In this document: piece by piece, positions 44,401-52,989 of the stretch
Numbering within the stretch: position 1 is the first letter of the stretch
Layout of the letters: every line of letters starts with the position of its first letter
NCBI GenBank assembly: GCA_963842725.1
Contig: CAWJHN010000004.1
Location: forward strand, 62,001-126,000
Origin: UBA10649 sp963842725
GTDB lineage: Bacteria > Actinomycetota > Actinomycetes > S36-B12
Length of the DNA: 64,000 bases
Reading direction: 5' to 3'
Notes under the pieces: generated by a model
What the model was told of the DNA's origin: nothing
Database searches by the model: none
The model's input: only the letters and a program-made list of their open reading frames with translations
Translations under genes and position numbers: made by a program

Positions 44401-46740
44401 CGCTTCCGCACGATCGCGACCAACTTCCAGGCGTACCCGGGACTGTTCACGGTCACGGACACCGCGCCGACCCAGACCGGAGCGGTGGTCATCACGCCCG
44501 GCACGGGCACCCCGCAGCCCGTCATGTGCGAGGTGAGCCCGACAACGCCCGAGGTGTTCGCCGTGTCGTCGCCGTACGTCGCCAACTCGACGGTCGGCCA
44601 GCGGACCATCACGGTCAGGGGCCAGGGCTTCGGCGACTTCGTGGCCCCGGGCAGCGGTGGCGCCACCGGGAGTCGAGTGGAGCTGGTGACGTCGTCCGGA
44701 TCCGTCGCGCCGGTGACGCCGACGGCCCCGAACTGGACCGACCGGCAGCTGACCTTCGTGGTTCCCGTGGGACTCACGGGCACGGGCGGCCAGTTCCAGC
44801 TGCGGATCCGCAACGGCAACTCGATGTCGTGGAGCAGCAGCGCGATCACGGTGCACGTCCGCAGCGTGAACACGGACGACTACCGGCCCACCGTGCTCCA
44901 CGTCGGCCCAGGCGCGGCTCAGATCGGCAGCATCCAGGCCGCTATCAACGCATCCGCCGCAGGCTCCGGGGCCAACACCCTGATCCTGGTCCACCCCGGA
45001 ACGCCGACCGGCTTCAACCCCGACGGCGCGTACCGAGAGAACCCCATCATCAACCGCAAGGTGAAGCTCCAGGGCTACGGACCGGGCGGCGTCTATGCCG
45101 ATGGCTCGCAGGTGCTCGGGTCGGTCATCGACGGCCAGAGCCTCGACGCCGACGGGGACAGCGGGACGGACTGGTTCGCCCTGGCAGGCCAGCCTCACGT
45201 AGGTCCCGACGGCGTCCCGTTCGGTGCCACCGTGACGGTGCTGCCGCGGACCACCGTGCAGTTCCCGGCCAATCCGAACCAGCCGGCATACGCCAGAATC
45301 GACGGGCTTCGGATCACCGGAGGCTTCCAGCAGGACATCGCAGGCAACCTGAACGCCGTGACCGGGGCGAACGTCACCGGCTTCGGCGCGCCAGGTGCGG
45401 CGGTCACGCAGGGCGGTGGCATCTACGTCCACGCCTACGCGCGCAACCTCCACGTCAGCAACAACGTCATCATCGGCAACAGCGGCTCCTACGGCGGTGG
45501 CATCCGCGTGGGAACGCCATACGAGTCGAACAACAACAACCCCGGCGTGCTCATCTCGTACAACCGCATCCGGGACAACGGCGGCACGAACCTCGCCGGC
45601 GGCGTGGGCATCTTCGCCGGCAGCGATCGGTACTCCGTCGACCACAACGACATCTGCGGCAACTTCTCGTCCGAGTACGGGGGCGGCGTCAGCCACTTCG
45701 GGCTGAGCCCGAACGGTGTCATCGACCACAACCGCATCTGGTTCAACGAGTCGTACGACGAGGGCGGCGGAATCATGGTCGCCGGCGAACTGCCGGAGAA
45801 CCCGAACAGCCTGTCCGCCGGCTCCGGACCCGTCACGATCACCGCGAACGAGATCGTCGTCAACAACGCCAACGATGATGGCGGCGGTCTCCGGCTCCTG
45901 CAGGTGAACGACGCGCTGATGACCATCAACAACAACATCATCGCCGACAACCTGTCGACGCACGAGGGCGGCGGCGTGGCACTCGACGACGCCACCAACG
46001 TGCGGTTCCTGAACAACACGGTGGCGCGCAACATCACGACGGCCACGGCCACGACCAGCGACGGCAGCGCGGCTCCGGCCGGGCTGTCCACCGGGCGCAA
46101 CAGCATCCAGCTGCAGCCGACCCTGGGCGCCGGCCGATCGGTGTTCAGCAATCCGGTGATGCGCAACAACGTGTTCTGGGAGAACAAGGCCGGAACCTGG
46201 AACGGAGTGACGGTCCAGGGCATCGGGATCGACGGCGATCCGGCGGTCGAGAACATCTGGGACATGGGGGCCGCGGACGGCTCCGGCGTCCTGTCGCCGA
46301 CGTACAGCGTCCTGACGACGCCGAACGCCGGGCAGGCGACCACGGCTGGACCGAACGTCCCCGGCACCGACGTGCCACTGACCAGCACGGGTGCCACCGC
46401 GCCCTACTTCGACGTGCTGACCAGCGGCAACGCGGCGATCGGCTTCGTCAACCCGTACTCCGTCTCGGTCGACATCTCCACCCTCCGGACCTTCCCCGGG
46501 TTCCGGCAGTCGGTGATCGTCGCCCGGAACGTGGCACCGGACCAGCAGGGCAACTACCACCTGAATCCGGGGTCCATCGCGGTGAACGTCGGCGTGGCCC
46601 GGCAGCTGTACGCGCTGCCGTACTTCACGACGACCACCGCCGTCGACGCCCCTCGCTTCGACATCGAAGGCAACCAGAGGTACACCCCTCCGCCGACGAC
46701 CGCCAAGCGGCTTGAAGCCGGCGCCGACGAGCGTCCGTGA
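41401..46740 (+). CDS. giant secreted SdrD-like / TIG / beta-helix protein (three frameshifts)
   Basis: The intended protein is about 1780 residues. It has a Sec signal peptide (residues 1-40, ending APAAAA) and several carboxypeptidase-regulatory or SdrD-B-like beta modules, with VFIDGNANGKRDSGEPGVPG the clearest (near residue 465). A Gly/Ala-rich linker lies near 830, and another SdrD-like module reads NVPVGIYDFSGNLIDTATT. A TIG/IPT-type Ig domain lies near 1060 (TVGQRTITVRGQGFGDF). A right-handed parallel beta-helix occupies about 1180-1560, with repeated GGGI and NNVI turns such as NSGSYGGGIRVGTP and NDDGGGLRL. Frames change near 41833, 43300 and 43912. It is probably a cell-surface or matrix scaffold. 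It is the first gene of the oxidase operon. Confidence 0.85.
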
Positions 46741-46765
46741 CCACGGCAACCCGACAGGAGTCATT

Positions 46766-48109
46766 GTGACCAGCGACCATCTCCGCCCGGCGGGGCGACA
46801 GGCCTTCAGTCGGCGCGACCTGTTCAAGACCGGGGCGATCCTCGGTGGCGGTCTCGTCGCCACCCGGTTGCTCCAGCCAAGGGCAGCTTCGGCAACCGCG
46901 GTGGGCGGCGTCCGGGGCCTCGTCCCGGTCGGGAGCCGGACCCAGGTGCTCCACCTGGCCGGCACGGACGGCTGGGCGAGCATGCCCAGTGCCGCGCCCA
47001 TCGGCGACTTCTGGCCCGATCCCATGGCACCGTCCGGAACGAACGTCTACGTGTTCGGGTTCCGCGACGTCACGACAGTGCCCGACAACCTCGTCATCAA
47101 CGAGAAGGGGAAGGCGCAGATCGCGGCCCCGATCCTGGGGTTCGACCAGTTCGACCCGTCGCTGGGCGGGGACGAGACCAACAACGCGGTACGGATCACG
47201 CTGAGCAACCTCGGCCTGACCATCCGACCGGACCTGACCGACGGTCACACCATCCACTGGCATGGCTTCACGAACGCCATCCCCCTGTTCGACGGCGTGC
47301 CCGAACTGTCGATCTCCGTGCCCATCGGCCGATCCTTCACGTACTACTACCGGCCTCACGAGCCGGGCACCTACATGTACCACTGCCACTTCGAGGACGT
47401 GGAGCACGTGCAGATGGGCATGACCGGAGTCGTGTACGTGCGGCCGCTGCGGAACACCTCGACGGCGACCTTCGCCTACGACGAGCCGAGCACGCAGTAC
47501 GACCGCGAGTACTCGTTCATGCTGACCGAGCTGTGGGTGGAGGCGCACTACCGCGATGCCCACATCCAGACCACGGACTGGACCGACTACAAGCCGAGCT
47601 TCTGGCTCATGAACGGTCGCGCCTATCCCGACACCCTCCAGCCGTCGAGCGACCCGCTCGCCGCCGTCGAACCACCCTCCTTCGACGGGGCGTACAGCCT
47701 GAAGTACAACCCCATCTCGAGCGTCGTGGCCGCGATGCCGGGCGAGCGGGTGCTGCTTCGCATCTCGAACCTCGGCTTCCAGCACCACGCGATGACGCTC
47801 AACGGGATCCCGATGCGCGTCATCGCCAAGGACGCCAGCCCACTCGTCGACCTGTCTCGGGATCTCACCTACGAGACGAACACCGTCGAGGTGGGGCCGG
47901 GCGAGAGCCGCGACGTCATCGTCACGATGCCGCCGCTGACGAATCCCGATCCGGACACCGGCTACCAGGTCTTCCGGCTGTACGACCGCAACTACGCCTA
48001 CCTGAACAACGGCGGCGACGGCGGGTACGGCGGGCAGATGACCGAGGTTCGGCTCTATCCCACCGGCACCCTGCCGGGTGTCTTCGACTCCTACAACCAG
48101 ACCGTCTGA
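46766..48109 (+). CDS. TAT-exported multicopper-oxidase-like protein A (motifs 3 and 4)
   Basis: GTG 46766 follows AGGAG by 6 nt. A twin-arginine signal (FSRRDLFKTG, residues ~14-23) precedes a hydrophobic stretch ending near AASA. The first cupredoxin domain (about 55-235) holds H161-x-x-H164-W-H166 and H206-C207-H208-x5-H214-x4-M219, that is, a full type 1 copper site plus half of the trinuclear-cluster histidines. A second cupredoxin domain (about 300-440, LLRISNLGFQHHAMTLNG) lacks a ligand set. A normal laccase would also contain the HxHG and HSH motifs; they are missing here and occur in the next gene. This is the first half of a split oxidase. Confidence 0.85.
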   Translation: MTSDHLRPAGRQAFSRRDLFKTGAILGGGLVATRLLQPRAASATAVGGVRGLVPVGSRTQVLHLAGTDGWASMPSAAPIGDFWPDPMAPSGTNVYVFGFRDVTTVPDNLVINEKGKAQIAAPILGFDQFDPSLGGDETNNAVRITLSNLGLTIRPDLTDGHTIHWHGFTNAIPLFDGVPELSISVPIGRSFTYYYRPHEPGTYMYHCHFEDVEHVQMGMTGVVYVRPLRNTSTATFAYDEPSTQYDREYSFMLTELWVEAHYRDAHIQTTDWTDYKPSFWLMNGRAYPDTLQPSSDPLAAVEPPSFDGAYSLKYNPISSVVAAMPGERVLLRISNLGFQHHAMTLNGIPMRVIAKDASPLVDLSRDLTYETNTVEVGPGESRDVIVTMPPLTNPDPDTGYQVFRLYDRNYAYLNNGGDGGYGGQMTEVRLYPTGTLPGVFDSYNQTV

Positions 48110-48124
48110 GCGAGGGGGACCGTC

Positions 48125-49435
48125 ATGACAACCGTGCTCAGAGCAGGCGGCAGGCGATTCGCCGTGCTCGCCGTCGCGCTCCTCTGCGTCGCACTCGTCT
48201 CGTGGTTCGGCAATGACCGCGCCGAGGCGAAGCCGGCAGAGGGCCTGGCCTGCGAGACGTCGGCCACGAACTCGTTCAACCTGACGGCGACGAGCGGCTA
48301 CATCCTCACGCCCGACGGGAACAGCATCTACATGTGGGGCTACGCCGGCGAGACCGGTGCCTTCCAGCTGCCGGGTCCGACGCTGTGCGTCCCCGAGGGC
48401 GCCACGGTGACCGTGACGCTGCGTAACACGCTGCGCGAGCCGGTCTCCATCGCGTTCCCCGGCCAGACGGGGGTCGAGGCGGACGGACAGCCCGACCAGC
48501 CGACCTTCAGCGGCGGCACCCTGACCTCCCTCGCCAAGGCGGCGCCGACCAACGGAACCGTCACGTACTCGTTCACGGCCGCACGCGCCGGAACCTTCCT
48601 GTACCAGTCCGGCACGGACGTGGCCAAGCAGGTCCAGATGGGGCTGTACGGAGCCCTGGTGGTCCGGCCCGCCGACTCGTCCGGCGCCATGATCCAGGGG
48701 CAGGCGTACGACGACACCGCGTCGGAGTTCGACCCGGACCACGAGTACGTCCACCTGCTCTCCGAGATCGACCCGGCCTTCCACCTGGCCGTCGAGCGCA
48801 AGCGCGCCATCAACCTCGGCGCGTTCAACTCGCGGTACTTCCTCATCAACGGCCGGTCGATGCCGGACACCCTCGCCCCGAACGGCGCGGCATGGCTGCC
48901 TGCTCAGCCGTACGGCGCGACCGTGCACATCAAGCCGTTCGACCCAGGCACCAATCCCAAGCCGGCGCTCATCCGGTACCTCAACGCCGGATACGGGACG
49001 TACCCGTTCCACCCGCACGGCAACGACCAGCTGGTGATCGGCCGCGACGGGCACGCGCTCATCTCGTCCGACGCCTCGAACGCCAGCTACGAGAAGTTCC
49101 TCATCGACATCGGGCCGGGACAGACCGTCGACACCACCCTGACCTGGACGGATGTCGAGCACTGGGACCCGAACACGAACCCGGTCCCCGTGGACCTGCC
49201 GCCTGTGCAGGACCAGATCGTGGGACCGGACACCTGGTTCAGTGAGAGCCCGTACCTCGGCCAGACCGGCGACCTGCCGGCCGGGGTCACCTCGAACAAC
49301 CAGTGCGGTGAGTACTACCACGTCGCCCACAGCCATGCGCTGCACCAGGCGACCAACTACGGCGCGACCTTCGGCGGGATGATGACGTTGATCCGCATCG
49401 ATCCGCCGGCCGGCTGCCCCGGAGCCAACCCGTGA
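48125..49435 (+). CDS. secreted multicopper-oxidase-like protein B (motifs 1 and 2)
   Basis: A Sec signal peptide (residues 1-35, MTTVLRAGGRRFAVLAVALL start) is followed by two cupredoxin domains. In the first (about 60-185) the copper positions are replaced: FPGQTG stands where HWHG would be and YQSGTDVAKQVQMGLYG where HCHx5Hx4M would be. The second (about 270-430) carries FHPHG (His296, His298) and HVAHSHALHQ (His402, His404), the two motifs missing from protein A. TNYGATFGGMM follows. Fifteen bp separate it from gene A and its stop overlaps the GTG of gene C (GTGA, 49432-49435). Confidence 0.85.
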   Translation: MTTVLRAGGRRFAVLAVALLCVALVSWFGNDRAEAKPAEGLACETSATNSFNLTATSGYILTPDGNSIYMWGYAGETGAFQLPGPTLCVPEGATVTVTLRNTLREPVSIAFPGQTGVEADGQPDQPTFSGGTLTSLAKAAPTNGTVTYSFTAARAGTFLYQSGTDVAKQVQMGLYGALVVRPADSSGAMIQGQAYDDTASEFDPDHEYVHLLSEIDPAFHLAVERKRAINLGAFNSRYFLINGRSMPDTLAPNGAAWLPAQPYGATVHIKPFDPGTNPKPALIRYLNAGYGTYPFHPHGNDQLVIGRDGHALISSDASNASYEKFLIDIGPGQTVDTTLTWTDVEHWDPNTNPVPVDLPPVQDQIVGPDTWFSESPYLGQTGDLPAGVTSNNQCGEYYHVAHSHALHQATNYGATFGGMMTLIRIDPPAGCPGANP

Positions 49436-52400
49436 ACGGCCCGCAGACGAAGGGCGGCAGGACGATGCCTGTCTCATTGATGTTCCGCTCGTCCGTGCTC
49501 CGACGAGTCCTTGCCGTGTCCGTGACCCTGGCGCTGGCCGGGGCGGGGACGCTGCTGGTCCCGTCGGCGCAGGCGGCCAGCCCGTCCGGCGTCCGGCTGC
49601 CCTCCGCCGCCGCGAGGGTGCCGAGCACGGTGCACGCTCCGTCCTCGGTCCTCGCCGGCGATACGGGATGCACCACGTCCGGCGGCACCGTGACGTGCCA
49701 CCTCTGGGCGAAGGCCGGCACGGCCACGCTCACGCCATCGGCGCCGACGGTCCCGGTCTGGAGCTTCGTCAGCTCCTCCGGTGACGCTGTCACCGCTCCG
49801 GTGGGTCCGACGCTCGTCGTGACCGAGGGTCAGTCCGTCGAGATGATCCTGCACAACGAGATCGCCGGCCAGGCGGTGTCGCTGTCGATGCCGCAGGTCG
49901 ACGGCTTCCCCGACGACGTCGTGGGGGCGGCGACCAGCACCATCGCGACGTACGCCTTCACCGCGGCACGGTCCGGCACCTTCCTGTACGAGGCGGGTGG
50001 CACGGCCGACGGAGCGCGACAGGCAGCCATGGGACTGGTGGGCGCGTTCGTCGTGCTGCCCACTTCACCAGGAACGGCCTACGGCACTCCGAACACCGCG
50101 TACACCGATGAGGCCGTGCTCGTCCTGAGCGATGTCGACCCGGACCTGAACGCGTCTCCGACGACCTACGACATGCGCAACTTCGCGCCGCGCTTCCACC
50201 TCTTCAATGGCGTGGCATTCCCCGCCACGACGCCGATCCCGGTCACCGCGGGTGAGCCTGCGCTCCTTCGGCTGGTCAACGCTGCCATCGTCCCGCATGC
50301 CATCGGCGTGCTGGGGACGACGCAGTCCGTCGTCGCCGAGTCGGCCCGTCCGCTCACGCATCCCTACGGCGTGGCCGCGGAGAACATCCCGGCCGGCGAC
50401 ACCATGGACATGATCGTCTCGGTGCCCTCGTCTCCCGGGCTCAAGTACGCCGTGTACGACGCCTCGATGCGCCTGGACAACGACGGGGCCGCATCGAGTG
50501 CCGCCACGGGCAACATCGTCGCCTTCGGCGGGGAGCTGATCTTCCTCCAGGCCAGTGGAACCGCACCGACGCCGAGCTCGCCGCCGGTCGTCAGCGGCCT
50601 TTCCGTCTCGCCCACGAGGGTCGGGACCACCCCGACGACCGTGTCGTTCACTGCGACCGTGACGGATGACGTGCAGGTCCAGGCCGTCGAGTACGTCATC
50701 GACAACGCGGGAACGGCGGCCGGTAGCGGCACGAGCGTGCCCATCACGGCAGCGACCGTGGTGACCCTGGCTCCTGTCTCCGTGCCGGTCGACACGCTTG
50801 GCACCGGCACCCACCAGATCCTCGTCCGCGGCAGGGATGCCGACGGGTGGGGCCCCCTGCAGTCGGTGTCGTTCAAGGTCGACAAGGCCGGACCCACCGT
50901 CACCGGCATCACGCCGGCAGCCCAGGCTGTCAACGGCACCGCCGCTCTCGCGTTCAGCGGCAGCGCTTCCGACAACGGCGGCGGTTCCGTCGTTTCGGCG
51001 ACGTGGGCGCTCGACGGCGCGGGTTCCACCGCAGCGACCCTGTCGCCCAGCAGTGGACCGACGGTCGCGCTGTCCGGGTCCGTTCCGGCCGCCAGCATCG
51101 CCGCCCTGACCGACGGGGTTCACTACATCTCCGCGACAGCGGTGGACGATCTCGGCAACGCAGGACCGGCCGGACCGGCGGGATCGCCGGTGGGCGCATC
51201 CTTCGTCGTGGACCAGACAGCACCGACCACGGGCGACGTCGTGGTGACGCCTTCACCGAACAACGGCAGCCAAGGCGTCTCGTACGACCCGAACTCGGTC
51301 GAGGTCCGGGCGCCGTACAGCGACGCGGGTACGTCGCCGTCAGGCGTGGTGTCGGGCGAAGGGTTCATCGGCACCGCAGGTGCTGTAGGGACTGGCTTCC
51401 CGATGGTCATCTACGCGCCGACGCAGTCGCTCGTCGCGACGATTCCGCTGAGCCAGCTCACCTCGCTGCCGAACGGGACCACGACGATCTACGTCCGCGC
51501 CAAGGACAAGGCGGGCAACTGGGGGGCAGTCTCCTCCGGTCCACTGGTCATGAACCGCTCGGTGACCGTCAGCGGCCTCACCCTGACGCCATCGACGACC
51601 TCGACCAACGCCACCGTGGCGCTGGCGGGGACGGCCACGCCATCGCCCGGACTGACGGTCCTGGCCGCCGAGTACTTCATCGACACCGACCCCGGTGCCG
51701 GTCTCGGTGCGGCCGTGACGGTCGGGCCGGCGGGTGCGACGAGCGCCCTGTCGGCGACGATCCCCGTCACCGGACTGTCGGTCGGAACCCACACGGTCGG
51801 CGTGCGGGCGAAGGACTCGAACGGGACCTGGGGGCCGGTCACGACCACCACCCTGACCCTCACCCCGCTGTTCGCGGACGGGTTCGAGGCCGGTCCGCTG
51901 CCGGCACCGTGGTCGGCGGTGACGACGGCCGGAGCCGGTACGGCGACCCGTACGGCTGCAGCCGCGCTGGTCGGCAGCTTCGGCCTCCGGGTCTCCGTCT
52001 CCGGCACCAACAACCGGGGCTATGTGACCACGCCGGTGACGGCGGCCGTGCCGACGTACCACGCTCGGTTCCAGCTGAACCCGAACACCTTGGTCACGGG
52101 CACCCGTTGGGTGACCGTCCTCCAGGCGCTGGGCGGCGCGACCGGAACCGGACCCCAGCGGTTCCGCGTCGAGTACCGGCGCAACGGGGCCGGAACACCT
52201 GAGGTCAGGGTGGTCGTGAGCACGGGCAACTCGTCGACGACGGGTGCGGCCCAGCCGCTCAATGCGGGTGCCGCCAACACGATCAGGGTGGACTGGACCT
52301 CGGCCGCATCGGCCACGGTCACCCTCACCGTCAACGGCACGCCCACGACGATGACGGGGCTCAACACCAACAACCGCACCGTGACGGCGGCGCGTCTGGG

Positions 52401-52488
52401 CATCTCCCTGGCCCCGACGGGTGGCAACGGCGCCTATGGCGGCGTCGTCTACCTGGACGCCTTCACCTCTGCCCGCTACGCGCTCTGA
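49432..52488 (+). CDS. secreted cupredoxin / Ig / lectin-like protein C
   Basis: The 1018-residue protein has a signal peptide within residues ~17-48 (ending PSAQA). Two cupredoxin-like domains follow at about 75-215 and 240-375: TFLYEAGGTADGARQAAMGL corresponds to the HCH region and RLVNAAIVPHAIGVLG to the HPH region, but the copper ligands are mostly absent. Ig-like modules run from about 380 to 810 (VSGLSVSPTRVGTTP-type repeats). A jelly-roll lectin-like domain starts with FADGFEAGPLPAPWS at about 815. It starts in the GTGA overlap with gene B; ATG 49465 is an alternative start. It probably docks the A/B pair or matrix glycans. No catalytic role is visible. Confidence 0.75.
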   Translation: MNGPQTKGGRTMPVSLMFRSSVLRRVLAVSVTLALAGAGTLLVPSAQAASPSGVRLPSAAARVPSTVHAPSSVLAGDTGCTTSGGTVTCHLWAKAGTATLTPSAPTVPVWSFVSSSGDAVTAPVGPTLVVTEGQSVEMILHNEIAGQAVSLSMPQVDGFPDDVVGAATSTIATYAFTAARSGTFLYEAGGTADGARQAAMGLVGAFVVLPTSPGTAYGTPNTAYTDEAVLVLSDVDPDLNASPTTYDMRNFAPRFHLFNGVAFPATTPIPVTAGEPALLRLVNAAIVPHAIGVLGTTQSVVAESARPLTHPYGVAAENIPAGDTMDMIVSVPSSPGLKYAVYDASMRLDNDGAASSAATGNIVAFGGELIFLQASGTAPTPSSPPVVSGLSVSPTRVGTTPTTVSFTATVTDDVQVQAVEYVIDNAGTAAGSGTSVPITAATVVTLAPVSVPVDTLGTGTHQILVRGRDADGWGPLQSVSFKVDKAGPTVTGITPAAQAVNGTAALAFSGSASDNGGGSVVSATWALDGAGSTAATLSPSSGPTVALSGSVPAASIAALTDGVHYISATAVDDLGNAGPAGPAGSPVGASFVVDQTAPTTGDVVVTPSPNNGSQGVSYDPNSVEVRAPYSDAGTSPSGVVSGEGFIGTAGAVGTGFPMVIYAPTQSLVATIPLSQLTSLPNGTTTIYVRAKDKAGNWGAVSSGPLVMNRSVTVSGLTLTPSTTSTNATVALAGTATPSPGLTVLAAEYFIDTDPGAGLGAAVTVGPAGATSALSATIPVTGLSVGTHTVGVRAKDSNGTWGPVTTTTLTLTPLFADGFEAGPLPAPWSAVTTAGAGTATRTAAAALVGSFGLRVSVSGTNNRGYVTTPVTAAVPTYHARFQLNPNTLVTGTRWVTVLQALGGATGTGPQRFRVEYRRNGAGTPEVRVVVSTGNSSTTGAAQPLNAGAANTIRVDWTSAASATVTLTVNGTPTTMTGLNTNNRTVTAARLGISLAPTGGNGAYGGVVYLDAFTSARYAL

Positions 52489-52503
52489 GAAGGAGGATCG
52501 ACC

Positions 52504-52989
52504 ATGAGCACCGCAGACGCACAGCCGGGCCGGCGGGACGGAACGACCCGTCGCAGGATCGGCCTGGTCCTGGTGGCCGCCATCGTGGTGGCGGCCGCCG
52601 GGATCGGGGTGACCGGCCTCGTCCAGGCCGCCACCGGTCACCGCCGACCACCGGTTCCGCACGACTCGGGGGTCGAGGGCAAGTCGGGCGTGCGGGTGAC
52701 GCGCGTGTCGCTCGCCGCGGACGGCGGGCTGGTCGACGTCCGATACATCGTCCTGGACCCGGTGCGGGCCTCGCGGGCGACAGGCGACACGGACGACCCG
52801 CCGGTCATCAGCAACGACCGCACGCACGGCCGGCTCGATCGGGTGGCGGCCATGCGCGAGAGTCACGAACTGCGGCCTGGGCAGACGTATTACCTGATCT
52901 ACCTCAACACCGGTGGTGACGTGGAGCGTGGCGACACGATCGACCTGGACATCGCCGGTACGACGCTAGCCGGGGTGCCGGTGGAATGA
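52504..52989 (+). CDS. small membrane-anchored extracytoplasmic protein, unknown family
   Basis: The 161-residue protein has a strong ribosome site (AGAAGGAGG, 8 nt before the ATG). The cytoplasmic start is basic (RRDGTTRRRIG), one transmembrane helix spans about residues 21-43, and a ~115-residue outer domain follows with GVRVTRVSLAADGGLVDVRY, a DPPVISNDRTHGRLD segment and a TYYLIYLNTGGDVERGD strand pair. I do not recognise the family. Its position between the cupredoxin gene and the CopC-CopD fusion, with ATGA overlap to the latter, makes it a candidate copper-handling or assembly factor. Confidence 0.75.
   Translation: MSTADAQPGRRDGTTRRRIGLVLVAAIVVAAAGIGVTGLVQAATGHRRPPVPHDSGVEGKSGVRVTRVSLAADGGLVDVRYIVLDPVRASRATGDTDDPPVISNDRTHGRLDRVAAMRESHELRPGQTYYLIYLNTGGDVERGDTIDLDIAGTTLAGVPVE

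Noticed and set aside
43912..47025. A 1037-codon minus-strand open frame opposite the giant surface protein
   Set aside because: It is the third-position shadow of the beta-helix and oxidase genes, with no domains, no signal peptide and no start context.
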